A stretch of DNA of 64,000 bases from Rhodococcus sp. 06-235-1A (GCF_002258785.1 NZ_NOYI01000021.1:496001-560000); one strand, 5' to 3'; counted from the first letter of the stretch, positions 42,654 to 51,806 are shown. The notes: generated by a model not told the origin, from the sequence alone. Numbers and translations are program-made.

Positions 42654-43448
42654 ATGAACAGCAGCGATTCCACCACGTGGGGCATCGGTGACGTTGCCCG
42701 CCGAACCGGCCTCACCGAGCGCACGTTGCGCTATTACGAAGAGTTGGGTTTGCTCGCTCCGGACCGCGACGGAGGGGGTAGGCGTCGATACGACGGGGGA
42801 GATCTCGATCGGCTGTACCGAATTCGGCTGCTCCGCGAATTGGGTACTCCGCTTGCCGATGTCGATCCGGAAGTGATGGATCTCCAGCACCTGACTCGGC
42901 AGCATCTGGCCGACCTGGACCACCGGATGGCAGAGCTCGCTCGGGTGCGCGAACGGGTTCGGGCAGTCGAGGACAGGCTCCTGCAGGGCTCTCGTCCGAA
43001 CGACGACGCGCTGTTGGACCTGCTGTCGGGCCTGTCGACCGACGAGCCCGCGGTGACCAGGCGCACCACGTTGCTGGTCTACCGCGACATCGCGGCAGCC
43101 CACTCCTTCCTCGTCGACGTTCTCGGACTGGCACCGGGACCGATCGAGTACGACGGCGAGAGGGCGGTGCACGGAGAGGTTCATGCGGGAGACGGTGTGG
43201 TCTGGCTACATCGCGAGGCCCCCGAGCACCGGATGGTGTCGCCGTTGACAACCGGTGCAGTGACCGCATCGCTTGCGATCCTCGTCGACGACGTCGATGC
43301 CCATCACTCTCGTGTGGCGGCGAGCGGGGCAGCGATCGATTACGCGCCCACCGATATGCCCTACGGCGTCCGCGAGTACAGCGTTCGCGATCCCGAGGGA
43401 CATCTGTGGTCGTTCCAGACTGCACTCGCCGACACGGTGCGATCGTGA
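42654..43448 (+). CDS. MerR regulator fused to a VOC (glyoxalase-fold) domain
   Basis: This 264-residue protein has an N-terminal MerR HTH (GIGDVARRTGLTERTLRYYE, then a wing) and a coiled-coil (about residues 80-105). The C-terminal domain of about 125 residues has VOC character: VYRDIAAAHSFLVDVLGLAPG, LAILVDDVDAHHSRVAASG and YSVRDPEGHLWSFQT. The VOC domain replaces the usual effector-binding part and probably senses a small molecule. It ends in a four-base overlap (GTGA) with the decayed VOC gene behind it. Targets are unknown. Confidence 0.88.
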   Translation: MNSSDSTTWGIGDVARRTGLTERTLRYYEELGLLAPDRDGGGRRRYDGGDLDRLYRIRLLRELGTPLADVDPEVMDLQHLTRQHLADLDHRMAELARVRERVRAVEDRLLQGSRPNDDALLDLLSGLSTDEPAVTRRTTLLVYRDIAAAHSFLVDVLGLAPGPIEYDGERAVHGEVHAGDGVVWLHREAPEHRMVSPLTTGAVTASLAILVDDVDAHHSRVAASGAAIDYAPTDMPYGVREYSVRDPEGHLWSFQTALADTVRS

Positions 43449-43632
43449 ACGCGCTCACTCCTTACCTCGGCACCTCGCTGGCGACGACGTAGATGAACCG
43501 GCCGAGCGCGTGACGGCTGCGGGAACTGCGATGGTGCGTGGTCCCGAGGACAGCCCGCCCGCAGGCCGGGTCGCCGTGTTCGTCGACCCGTTCGGGCACC
43601 GATGGCTTCCGAATCAGCCGATCGACGAGTGA
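43445..43632 (+). pseudogene. Remnant of a VOC/PhnB-like gene
   Basis: A GTG at 43445 overlaps the preceding stop and begins VNALTPYLG, the typical first strand of PhnB-like VOC proteins, but meets a stop at 43490. In another frame the C-terminal part of the same family continues: GDDVDEPAERVTAAGTAMV, then VAVFVDPFGHRWLPNQPIDE, ending at 43632. The middle of the gene (about 60-70 codons) is missing and the frames disagree, so this is an internally deleted gene, not a functional one. A sequencing error cannot explain the missing domain core. Confidence 0.75.
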
Positions 43633-43634
43633 GT

Positions 43635-44489
43635 TCAGGCCGTCAGGGCCTCGGTCACTGCTGCCGCAATCGCGGCTTCGCCGAGAGCGTTGGGGTGCAG
43701 CGGTACGAACTGGTCTGCGAACAGGAGTGGTTCCACCCACCGCACGCCGACGGGTTGGCAGGCGTCGTGGCCCTCCGACACCACGGACATGTCGACGAAC
43801 GTCGTGTCGGTGTCCGCGGCCGCCTGGCGAATGGCATCGTTCAGCGTGGACTGGAGGTTGCGCAGATACGGAACATCACCGAGCGCAACGGGGACCTGCG
43901 GTGCGCACGTGCTCGCGGCCGGGATGAGCCACGGGTAGCCGACGATGATCACTTTTGCCTCGGGAGCGCGAGTATGTATGTCTCGCAATGCTTGTCGAAC
44001 GGACGGCAGCGTGCTGTCGACGATCTTGTCGTCGAAGCTGTTTCCGTTCTGTTGCGCGCAGGGATCGAATGCGCCGGCGTGGGTCACCAACGCATTCACG
44101 CATGCTGCGATCGCACCCGAGAACACGCTGTTGTCGTTTCCGCCGATCATCAGTGTCACCACATCCGCGGACGGTGACAACGCATCGAATTGCGCCCGAG
44201 TGCCCTCGAACTGAGGTGCGTAGAAGTCATCGGTGGCCGCACCGCCGCAGCTGACATCGGTGAGGCTGTAGCCCTGCTCGCGCGCAACGATGTGCGCAAA
44301 ATTCTGCTCCGACTGCAGACACCGCAGTTGGGTGCCCGGTGCCAGTGGCAGCACGCCGTTGCCCGCGCTGAAGCTGTCACCGAGGTTGACATGCTCGGTC
44401 GTCGCCGCGGCAGCATTCGTAGGAATCGCCAGCGCGACAACGACGGCCATGACAACTCCGAGGCCGAACCGATACGGTGTGCTGCGCAC
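43635..44489 (-). CDS. Secreted SGNH/GDSL-family esterase
   Basis: This 284-residue enzyme has a signal peptide (hydrophobic core VVMAVVVALAIPTNAAAA). The SGNH blocks are present: catalytic Ser in NLGDSFSAGNG, the oxyanion Asn in MIGGNDNSV, and the C-terminal His in VPLHPNALGE. Six or so Cys in the mature protein suggest disulfides, as in actinobacterial SGNH lipases. It starts with GTG at 44489 after an AAGGAG site. It should hydrolyse extracellular esters or lipids; the precise substrate is unknown. Confidence 0.9.
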   Translation of the reverse strand: MRSTPYRFGLGVVMAVVVALAIPTNAAAATTEHVNLGDSFSAGNGVLPLAPGTQLRCLQSEQNFAHIVAREQGYSLTDVSCGGAATDDFYAPQFEGTRAQFDALSPSADVVTLMIGGNDNSVFSGAIAACVNALVTHAGAFDPCAQQNGNSFDDKIVDSTLPSVRQALRDIHTRAPEAKVIIVGYPWLIPAASTCAPQVPVALGDVPYLRNLQSTLNDAIRQAAADTDTTFVDMSVVSEGHDACQPVGVRWVEPLLFADQFVPLHPNALGEAAIAAAVTEALTA

Positions 44490-44613
44490 TACGGACTCCT
44501 TCGCCGGGGGATTCTGCCCGAGATCGTACCGCCGGCCGGGGCCGTGCCGGCCGATGATCGTCAGGTTCCGCGCGACACGCCGTGACCATCGTGACGTGGC
44601 CTAGGTTGAGTGC

Positions 44614-44949
44614 ATGAGAACTGCAGATGTCACTCGTCGACGCCTACTGCTCCTTCTGACCGTCATCGGTTTCGTCGTCCCCAACACCTTCGTCGTCACG
44701 TACTTCAAAGAGCACGGCGTCAGTCGAGACAGTGCAGGTGCCTTTTTCGCCGAGTGGGTCGCTTCGACGCCGAATCGTGCATTGACGGCCGATCTCGGTA
44801 TCACCAGCGTCGCGTTCGGGCTCTGGTCACGATGGGACTCGAAGGACAACGGTGTCAGGCACTGGTGGTTGGTGCCCGTCGGTACCGGTTCGGTGGGAAT
44901 CTGTTTCGCCGCACCGCTCTACCTCCTGCTGCGCGAGTACTCGCGGTAG
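44614..44949 (+). CDS. DUF2834 membrane protein
   Basis: This 111-residue protein has three hydrophobic segments: LLLLLTVIGFVVPNTFVV, a middle ALTADLGITSVAFGLW and a C-terminal VGTGSVGICFAAPLYLLL. The pattern of a conserved Asp before the middle helix and a terminal PLYLLLRE matches DUF2834, a family of small integral membrane proteins of unknown function. It is divergent from the SGNH esterase and lies 35 bases before the dienelactone hydrolase gene, so it may be cotranscribed with it. Confidence 0.75.
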   Translation: MRTADVTRRRLLLLLTVIGFVVPNTFVVTYFKEHGVSRDSAGAFFAEWVASTPNRALTADLGITSVAFGLWSRWDSKDNGVRHWWLVPVGTGSVGICFAAPLYLLLREYSR

Positions 44950-44984
44950 ACCGACTTCGCCTCTCCCGAGAAGGACGTACTTTT

Positions 44985-45809
44985 ATGACCGATGACACGT
45001 TGGCCGACTTCGAGCGAACCGACTTCACCGCAGACGGGCGCACAGCCCCCGTGTATCGCATCGGTACCGGACCGGCGGTGATCGTCATGTCCGAAATGCC
45101 GGGTATCACTCCGAAGGTCGCGGGCTTCGCGCGCACCGTCGCCGGGATCGGGTGCACTGCGGTTGTTCCGCACCTGTTCGGCGTCGATGGCAAAGATCCT
45201 CTGGCCGCGCCTCTGGGAGTGCTCGGAACCGTTGCCACCCTCTCTCGTGCCATGGTGCCTGCGTGCATCAGTCGCGAATTCACCATCCTGGCCACCGGCA
45301 AGTCGTCGCGCATCGTGGTGTGGTTGCGAGCTCTGGCAGCGCAGGAGCACGAGCGGTGCGGCGGCCCGGGCGTCGGTGCGATCGGAATGTGCTTCACCGG
45401 CGGATTCGCTCTCGCCATGGCGGCCGACGATCGATTGATCGCACCGGTGCTTTCGCAACCGTCACTTCCGTTCGCGGCATCGAAGTCGCGCAGTCGTTCC
45501 ATCGACATCGGTGCCGGCGACCTGTCCAAGGTGAAAAGTCGTTGCGCTGCAGGGGAGCTCACCGTTCTGGGTATGCGGTTCGAGGGTGACAGGATGTGTC
45601 CACCCGCACGGTTCGAGTTCCTACGCGAGCAACTCGGTGAGGCATTCGTCTCGGTGGAACTGCCCGACTCCTCGTTCAACCCGGAAGCCTTCGGACCGCC
45701 GCATTCCGTTGTCACGGAAGGACTTGTCGACGAGCCCGGGCAACCGACACGAGAGGCCCTGGATCAGGTGCTGGAGTTGTTCCGCAGTCGGTTGCTCACG
45801 GCAGGATGA
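44985..45809 (+). CDS. Dienelactone hydrolase family protein
   Basis: This 274-residue alpha/beta hydrolase has the Cys nucleophile characteristic of dienelactone hydrolases in GAIGMCFTGGFALAMA. An Asp in RFEGDRMCPP and a His in FGPPHSVVTEG complete a plausible Cys-Asp-His triad. The N-terminus shows VIVMSEMPGITPKV, the family's oxyanion region. Typical family members open lactone intermediates of chloroaromatic degradation, but many actinobacterial ones have unknown roles. ATG at 44985; the frame is open upstream inside the DUF2834 gene. Confidence 0.85.
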   Translation: MTDDTLADFERTDFTADGRTAPVYRIGTGPAVIVMSEMPGITPKVAGFARTVAGIGCTAVVPHLFGVDGKDPLAAPLGVLGTVATLSRAMVPACISREFTILATGKSSRIVVWLRALAAQEHERCGGPGVGAIGMCFTGGFALAMAADDRLIAPVLSQPSLPFAASKSRSRSIDIGAGDLSKVKSRCAAGELTVLGMRFEGDRMCPPARFEFLREQLGEAFVSVELPDSSFNPEAFGPPHSVVTEGLVDEPGQPTREALDQVLELFRSRLLTAG

Positions 45810-45821
45810 GTGGCGGCCGAC

Positions 45822-47024
45822 TCAGCCGAGTTGGCGTAGTTGTATCGCGGTATCCAGCACCAGTCGATGCCACGCCGAACGCGGATCTCGGCCGGTCAGT
45901 TCCTGAGCCCGGCGCAATCGGTAGCGCAAAGTCTGCGGGTGCACCTGTAGTCGGGTGGCGGCAGCCGTTGCCGTGCCGGTGGAGATGAAGGCCGAAAGGC
46001 CTTGCAGAATATGTTCGTTCGTCGCCTCGGTCAGCGGACCGAGCACGCTACGTACCACCTCGCTCGTGTCCGCGGCGGGGCGCGCGGTCAGCAGTGCCAG
46101 CAGCTGACCGTCACCCTGATCGAGCAGCGCCCGGTTGTCGAACGCGTGATCCGGTGCGGTGTCCAGTGCTTCCGAGGCGAGTCGCCACGAACTGCTGATC
46201 CCGGCAATGGTCGATCTCTCCACTATGCATCCGCGCAGCAGCAGATCTCGACACGCGAGGTCCGCCTGGGCGCGGTGGATCGATGGTGGCAGCAACGCGA
46301 TCGCGCGTTGCTCGCGCCGTGTGCACAAGTGGCTCCGCTGACCCGTTGTAGCGGTGCGGTCCGGCGGAACGAGTCCCAATGCGAGAACGAGCGATTCGAC
46401 GGTGTCGTCGGACATGGGTCGGCCCGGATCTGTCGATTGCACGACAAGCAGACTCGGGTGCGTGGGCAGTTTCAGGTCGAGTTCGCGGGAACGATCCGAC
46501 ACCGTCCCTGGTGAGTTGTGTCTGGCAGCCAGTAGGTCGTCGAGCAGCGCGGCATGCGCCTGCGCGCGGTTGGACGTGAGCTGTTCGCGCGCAACGACGT
46601 ACGCGCCGATGATTTCCTCGGAGATTGCGTCGATGGCGTCGAGCACGCCGAGGCCGAGTTCGGCAATGTCCGGTGGGTCGAGTACATCGAGATACTCGGT
46701 TGTCACGTGTCGAACGAATACGCTCGACGCGACTCGATATGCACGCAGCACATCGGCGAGCGGGCGCCCGTCTGCTGCGCGCGCGGCACCTATCGCGCGG
46801 AATCGGCTGTGGTCACGGTCGTCGATCGTCCGATCGCCATGCGCCCACAGGGCCATCAACCGCCTCAGTGACCAATAGGCGATGGCCTCGACATCGGCCA
46901 ACTGTGCACCCTGCAGTGACCGGTAGACCGGGATTGCGTCGCGAATCGCGTGTACTGCCGATGCGACGACGGGGCCCAGCTCCGATTCGATCTTCGCGAC
47001 GACGGCGACCCGAGCTGGGTACAT
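45822..47024 (-). CDS. PucR/CdaR-type transcriptional regulator
   Basis: This 400-residue protein has an N-terminal helical region and a GGDEF-like middle. The C-terminal HTH of the PucR family reads ATAAATRLQVHPQTLRYRLRRAQELTG. Such regulators control purine, sugar-acid or aromatic catabolism. ATG at 47024 after a GGAGGT site is preferred over GTG at 47039. It is divergent from a flavin dehydrogenase gene (start 47153), which is the most likely target. Confidence 0.88.
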   Translation of the reverse strand: MYPARVAVVAKIESELGPVVASAVHAIRDAIPVYRSLQGAQLADVEAIAYWSLRRLMALWAHGDRTIDDRDHSRFRAIGAARAADGRPLADVLRAYRVASSVFVRHVTTEYLDVLDPPDIAELGLGVLDAIDAISEEIIGAYVVAREQLTSNRAQAHAALLDDLLAARHNSPGTVSDRSRELDLKLPTHPSLLVVQSTDPGRPMSDDTVESLVLALGLVPPDRTATTGQRSHLCTRREQRAIALLPPSIHRAQADLACRDLLLRGCIVERSTIAGISSSWRLASEALDTAPDHAFDNRALLDQGDGQLLALLTARPAADTSEVVRSVLGPLTEATNEHILQGLSAFISTGTATAAATRLQVHPQTLRYRLRRAQELTGRDPRSAWHRLVLDTAIQLRQLG

Positions 47025-47152
47025 CGATCCACCTCCCACGCTTTGTCAGTACCTGATAAATCCTATAGTCATTCGAGTCGGTTTCCTTGAGTTCCGGTGC
47101 CGACGACAGCACAGTCGAGGGAGACATCCGGGTCGAGCAGAAGAGTGGGGCG
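47025..47152. promoter_or_regulatory. Divergent region PucR regulator / flavin dehydrogenase
   Basis: TATAGT at 47064-47069 is a good -10 hexamer for the plus strand; TTGTCA at 47043 lies 15 bases before it, shorter than ideal spacing. No clear operator palindrome for the PucR protein was found. Confidence 0.4.
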
Positions 47153-48817
47153 ATGGACGCAGACGTGATCGTGGTGGGCGCAGGCTTGGCCGGACTGGTG
47201 GCAACCGCCGAGTTGGCCGACGCGGGAAAGCGCGTGCTCCTCCTCGACCAGGAGCCCGAGCAGAACCTGGGCGGACAGGCGTTCTGGTCACTCGGCGGGC
47301 TGTTCATGGTCGACACCCCGGAGCAGCGACGCATGGGTATCAAGGATTCCGCTGAACTGGCCTGGCAGGACTGGCTCGGCACCGCGACATTCGATCGCGG
47401 TATCGACGATCCCGCCGGCGAGGACTATTGGGGTCACCAGTGGGCACGGGCATACCTCGACTTCGCGGCAGGGGAGAAGCGGACCTGGTTACACGCACAG
47501 GGGGTTCGGTGGGTTCCCATCGTCGGCTGGGCCGAACGGGGCGGCTATCTTGCCGACGGCCACGGCAACTCGGTTCCGCGCTTCCACCTGACCTGGGGTA
47601 CCGGGCCCGGCGTCGTCGCACCGTTCGAGCGCCGCGTCCGCGAGGCCGCCGACAAGGGACTGGTGCGCTTCGGTTTTCGCCATCGAGTCGACGAGTTCGT
47701 CGTCAGATCGGGTGCGGTCGAGGGAGTGCGCGGCGCGATTCTCGAACTCAGCCGAGCGGAACGCGGTGCGGGCAGCAGTCGCGTCGAGGTGGGCGAGTTC
47801 GAGTTGTACGCCGGTGCCGTGCTCGTCACCGCGGGTGGCATCGGTGCGAACCATGATCTGGTGCGGGAGAACTGGCCGGCTCGTCTGGGAACACCTCCGA
47901 AATCGTTGATCTCGGGAGTTCCCGAACACGTCGACGGCCGCATGCTGGGTATCACCGAGAAGGTCGGCGGTCGTCTGGTCAACAAGGACCGGATGTGGCA
48001 CTACACCGAGGGCATCAAGAACTGGAACCCGATCTGGAAGAACCACGGAATCAGAATCATTCCAGGACCGTCGTCCATGTGGTTCGACGCGCGTGGTCGA
48101 CGCTTCCCGGTTCCCAACTTCCCGGGCTTCGACACCCTCGGAACATTGAAAGCCATCCAGGACAGCGGGTTCGAGTACTCCTGGTTCGTCCTCACCCAGA
48201 AGATCATCGAGAAGGAATTCGCGCTGTCGGGATCGGAACAGAACCCGGACATCACCGGCAAGAACCTCAAGCTCGTACTCGGCCGAGTCTTGCCCGGTGC
48301 AAGTGAACCGGTCGAGGCGTTCAAGAAGAACGGCGAGGATTTTGTCGTCGCCGACACGCTCGATGAACTCGTACAGGGAATGAACAGGGTCGCCGGCGAG
48401 GACCTGATCGACCTGGACGGCGTGAGGCGGCAGATCGAGGCTCGCGACCGTGAGGTCGACAACCCGTTCACCAAGGACCTGCAGATCTCCGCGATTCACA
48501 ATTCCCGTCGTTCGCGCGGGGAGCGCATCGCGCGTACCGCGTCTCTGCACAAAATTCTCGATCCCAAATCGGGGCCGTTGATTGCGGTGCGGTTGAACAT
48601 CATCACCCGAAAGACGCTGGGCGGCATACAAACGGACCTTCAGGGCCGCGTTCTCGACAGTACGGGGAATGCGATCGAGGGGCTGTGGGCGGCCGGCGAG
48701 ATTGCCGGATTCGGCGGCGGAGGAGTACACGGATACCGCTCGCTGGAGGGAACGTTCCTGGGCGGGTGCATCTTCGGGGGCCGCCAGGCCGGACGCGCGC
48801 TCGCAGCGCAAGCGTGA
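47153..48817 (+). CDS. FAD-binding dehydrogenase (3-ketosteroid dehydrogenase-like)
   Basis: This 554-residue flavoprotein belongs to the FAD_binding_2 family. The dinucleotide fold is VIVVGAGLAGLVATAEL with Asp/Glu at the end of strand 2, and NLGGQAFWSLGGLF follows. The C-terminal FAD closure is GLWAAGEIAGFGGGGVHGYR. It resembles actinobacterial proteins annotated as FAD-binding dehydrogenase, related to ketosteroid dehydrogenases and fumarate reductase flavoproteins. The substrate is not known. ATG at 47153 is used; an upstream TTG (47087) would add 22 residues with no similarity. Confidence 0.88.
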   Translation: MDADVIVVGAGLAGLVATAELADAGKRVLLLDQEPEQNLGGQAFWSLGGLFMVDTPEQRRMGIKDSAELAWQDWLGTATFDRGIDDPAGEDYWGHQWARAYLDFAAGEKRTWLHAQGVRWVPIVGWAERGGYLADGHGNSVPRFHLTWGTGPGVVAPFERRVREAADKGLVRFGFRHRVDEFVVRSGAVEGVRGAILELSRAERGAGSSRVEVGEFELYAGAVLVTAGGIGANHDLVRENWPARLGTPPKSLISGVPEHVDGRMLGITEKVGGRLVNKDRMWHYTEGIKNWNPIWKNHGIRIIPGPSSMWFDARGRRFPVPNFPGFDTLGTLKAIQDSGFEYSWFVLTQKIIEKEFALSGSEQNPDITGKNLKLVLGRVLPGASEPVEAFKKNGEDFVVADTLDELVQGMNRVAGEDLIDLDGVRRQIEARDREVDNPFTKDLQISAIHNSRRSRGERIARTASLHKILDPKSGPLIAVRLNIITRKTLGGIQTDLQGRVLDSTGNAIEGLWAAGEIAGFGGGGVHGYRSLEGTFLGGCIFGGRQAGRALAAQA

Positions 48818-48829
48818 CGAGCTCTCGCG

Positions 48830-49594
48830 TCAGCCCGCCTGATCCTCGATCGAATCGACAATCGTTCGGGCACACAGAACCGGGTCGTCGATCATCGGAA
48901 CGTGGCCGACGCCGGGCAAGGTGACGAACCGGGCCCGAGGTAGCCGCTGCTGGGCAACGGGAACGAATTCCGCCGGGGGAAAGATTCGATCGTGAGCGGC
49001 CCACGCGACGGTGACCGGGCACGGAAGGTCGACGAGTGGATCCATGCTCTCGCGGGTGTTCAGCAACTCGTACGCCGCCTCGCACCCGACGAGATCCTGG
49101 AACGATCGACGGGCCTGCTGCGGCGTCATGCGGTATCCGTGGACCGCGATGTCGCGCATGGCAATTCGGCGAACGAGGCCGAACGTCATCAACGGCGGGA
49201 CGAGACGCCGAGTCGCGTCGGCCAACTTCTTGGTGCGGATCAAGGTGGCTCGGCTGGCCCCGGGCTTCTCGTCCTTCACCCACAGTCCTGCAGGTGAGAA
49301 AGCGCAGACCGATCGTGCGCGTCCCCGCCTCGCCAGTTCGACGGCCATCCATCCGCCCATCGAGTTTCCAGCGAGGTGAACTGCACCCAGGCCACGCTCG
49401 TCGAGTTGGCGTTCGGCAGCGTCGGTGACGGCGGCAATCGTCGCTTCGGTGCCGAGCGCCGGACCTCCGCGGTGACCGGCCGCAGTGGGAACGATGACGT
49501 CGAACCTATCGGTGAGCAGCGGCACGACGTCGTCCCACGCTGCTCCCGACATGGTGACGCCGTGCAGCAACATCAGTGCAGGTTTGTCGATCAT
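48830..49594 (-). CDS. Alpha/beta hydrolase, cytoplasmic
   Basis: This 254-residue hydrolase has the fold's opening MLLHGVTMSGAAWDDV, nucleophile motif LAGNSMGGWMAVELA, an Asp in VTVAWAAHDRIFP and catalytic His in LPGVGHVPMIDDP. There is no signal peptide. It resembles HPP-lyase/esterase-type enzymes of catabolic pathways. Its ATG overlaps the stop of the secreted hydrolase gene by four bases, so the two are translated together. Substrate unknown. Confidence 0.9.
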   Translation of the reverse strand: MIDKPALMLLHGVTMSGAAWDDVVPLLTDRFDVIVPTAAGHRGGPALGTEATIAAVTDAAERQLDERGLGAVHLAGNSMGGWMAVELARRGRARSVCAFSPAGLWVKDEKPGASRATLIRTKKLADATRRLVPPLMTFGLVRRIAMRDIAVHGYRMTPQQARRSFQDLVGCEAAYELLNTRESMDPLVDLPCPVTVAWAAHDRIFPPAEFVPVAQQRLPRARFVTLPGVGHVPMIDDPVLCARTIVDSIEDQAG

Positions 49595-51306
49595 CGGCTG
49601 AATTCTGCCAAGCGCGTCGAAACCTGCTCCGGCAAACCGTTGTTCTGTTGCTGGGCTGCCGTCAGTACATCCAGGTGGTTGTAGCCGTACAGCATGATGG
49701 GAACGTCGTTCGGGCTGTCGGATGCACCCAGATCGAGACCGCCGTCGCCTTGCAGGGTCAGCACGGGGTTGCGGCTCACGCCGTCACGGTAGATGTAGTG
49801 AGCGGCGATCGACGGCGCGGTCGGTTGGCCGAGATCGGTGGTGATGGCCGTCGGGAAGTACCACTCGGTGAAGTCCAGCGGCGGTTCGCTCAGGCTCCGT
49901 GCGATCTGAGAGATAGAGGTGACTTCCTTCGAGGGATCGGTGTACTCGTTCGGGGTCATCTCGTCGTAATCTTGCCAGGTGTACACGACGGACGGATCTC
50001 CGTAACTCGTCGGCGCCGCTTTGCGGTCGCTACCGAAGACCTGCCCCAGGAACGGAATCGTTGCGATCACGTCGTTCGGCATCGGGAAGTACTTGTCCTG
50101 AACCGGTCCGCTGCCGATGAAGCCGACGCTGGTCTGTAGAAAGCCGAGTGGCTGCGAGTTGTCGTCGAGCAGAGCACCGACGACGGCTTCGTTGGTTGCG
50201 TACAGCGTCCTGATGTCGGGCACCCCTGTCGCGGCCATCAGCGGATCCTTCGACAGCAACGTCCGCAGTGTCGCATCGAAGTTGAGGCTGCGCGGAAGTC
50301 TGTCCACGACGTCGTTGACTCCCGTCGGGTTCAATCGAGCGGCAAGCCCTGCGATCGCCAGTAGATTCGTCGTTTCCGGGTTGATGACGGCGGGCAATCG
50401 CGTGACCGGGTACACGTCGGTCAACGCGCCCGACGCGGCTGCGATGGGACCGGCCAGCGCGGACGGGATCTCCGGAAGGTCGACAGTCCTGATGGGATTC
50501 GGTGGGCCGGCCTTGATGACGGTGTCCAACGCGAAATACCCGGAGCACTGGTTGTAGCCGATGTCTTCGGTCGTGGCCGGGTTGCCATCGAAATCCCAGT
50601 TCGCGAAGTAGCCGGTCAGGAATCCGCCGAGTGAATGCCCGCCGCACAGCACCTTTTGTCGACGAACGGCCTGATCCGGAAATTCGAGACGCAGAACGAC
50701 GTATTGGTCTCGCATGGTCTGTACCAAACCTTGGTCTTTCAACCAGGCGGTGTCGGCACCGTCTGAATACCCAGCGAAGGTGCGGCCGTCTGCGCTTCCC
50801 CCGCCGAAGTAGTAATCCGTGGCGATGTCGAGGTCTTCGGCGGCGAGCGCAGCCTGAGTCCCGGTGTGATCCTCGAGGCAGTTGGAACGTCGGTCGAGGG
50901 CCCAGAACTCGATATGTCTGCCCTCCGCGTCTGCTGCGGCGACCGTGTTGCGGGCCACGGACTCGAATGCGCCCGCACCCTCGAAAATTCCTGGTTGAGC
51001 CACCAGCACTCGATCGGCGTCCGCCGAATTCTCGGGACCGTCCGCCGCGCGGTAGCGCAGATAGGAAAGTCGGTCGCACTCTGCCGGGTGCGCCCCGGAG
51101 TCGCCGGGGAGCGGTGCGTCGAGACCGACGACCGTGGCCACCACGCCGGTGACGGGTGATGACGACCCGATCTCGCGTTCGGTGCGGCCCGACATGGGCT
51201 CGGCGGATGCTGTTGCTGGAACGGCCGCAGAGACCGAGGCTGCGAGCGCGAGCGCTACGGCCCCACGGACGAACGAGCGCAGCGCGGATCCTCCGAGAAT
51301 TGTCAT
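49591..51306 (-). CDS. Secreted alpha/beta hydrolase, 571 residues
   Basis: A Sec signal peptide (hydrophobic core GAVALALAASVSAAV, cleavage after ATASA near residue 36) is followed by a large hydrolase domain. It carries the nucleophile GGHSLGGFLTGYFANW, an Asp/Asn-rich metal-like loop, and a late His in YGYNHLDVLTA. The size is well above a typical esterase, with a large insert between the nucleophile and the C-terminal strands. ATG at 51306 is used; ATGs at 51324 and 51354 are alternatives. It is coupled to the cytoplasmic hydrolase that follows, suggesting a joint extracellular-intracellular degradation route. Confidence 0.82.
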   Translation of the reverse strand: MTILGGSALRSFVRGAVALALAASVSAAVPATASAEPMSGRTEREIGSSSPVTGVVATVVGLDAPLPGDSGAHPAECDRLSYLRYRAADGPENSADADRVLVAQPGIFEGAGAFESVARNTVAAADAEGRHIEFWALDRRSNCLEDHTGTQAALAAEDLDIATDYYFGGGSADGRTFAGYSDGADTAWLKDQGLVQTMRDQYVVLRLEFPDQAVRRQKVLCGGHSLGGFLTGYFANWDFDGNPATTEDIGYNQCSGYFALDTVIKAGPPNPIRTVDLPEIPSALAGPIAAASGALTDVYPVTRLPAVINPETTNLLAIAGLAARLNPTGVNDVVDRLPRSLNFDATLRTLLSKDPLMAATGVPDIRTLYATNEAVVGALLDDNSQPLGFLQTSVGFIGSGPVQDKYFPMPNDVIATIPFLGQVFGSDRKAAPTSYGDPSVVYTWQDYDEMTPNEYTDPSKEVTSISQIARSLSEPPLDFTEWYFPTAITTDLGQPTAPSIAAHYIYRDGVSRNPVLTLQGDGGLDLGASDSPNDVPIMLYGYNHLDVLTAAQQQNNGLPEQVSTRLAEFSR

Positions 51307-51413
51307 GGCCCCCACCATCGGCATGAGTACATCGTGCGCGTGGAAACCTAACATTCAACACGGCCGTGGAGAGCCCTAATCGGCTACAGAACTGCCGGTA
51401 ACGGCACCGGTTG

Positions 51414-51806
51414 TTACAGGTCGTCCAGGGCGACCAGGCCGTCCTGCAGTGCTCTCGCGACGAGCGACGCCTTGGTCGGTGCGGCCCGGCCGACCCCGGC
51501 ATATTTCACACGAATGCGAGACAAGTGGGTGTTGACGGTGCCCAGTGCGATGTGCAGAACCGCACACACTTCTTGTTTCGAGTCGCAGCGCAACCAGGCA
51601 CCCAGAACCGCGATTTCACGCGCGGTCAGGCCGGGATCGGCGAACGTGGTGACGGACGGCGTCGGCCGAGGCCTTTCGGCGACCAGTTTCGCGGCCGTCC
51701 GGGACCGCATGGCCGACGCACTGCGTCGAGGCGCGAATCCCGGTGCGGGGTGGATCACCGAACCGGGCACTGTTCCGGTCGATACATCCGTGTTCGTTGC
51801 TCGCAT
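51414..51806 (-). CDS. LuxR-type HTH regulator
   Basis: This protein of about 130 residues has a C-terminal LuxR HTH: DPGLTAREIAVLGAWLRCDSK, then VNTHLSRIRVKYAG. The N-terminal 60 residues have no recognisable receiver or sensor. ATG at 51806 after a G-rich site is preferred; the frame is open upstream to a GTG at 51899, but that stretch lies in an AT-rich intergenic region. It is divergent from the tandem TetR gene, and an AT-rich operator lies between them. It may control the hydrolase pair downstream on its strand. Confidence 0.75.
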   Translation of the reverse strand: MRATNTDVSTGTVPGSVIHPAPGFAPRRSASAMRSRTAAKLVAERPRPTPSVTTFADPGLTAREIAVLGAWLRCDSKQEVCAVLHIALGTVNTHLSRIRVKYAGVGRAAPTKASLVARALQDGLVALDDL

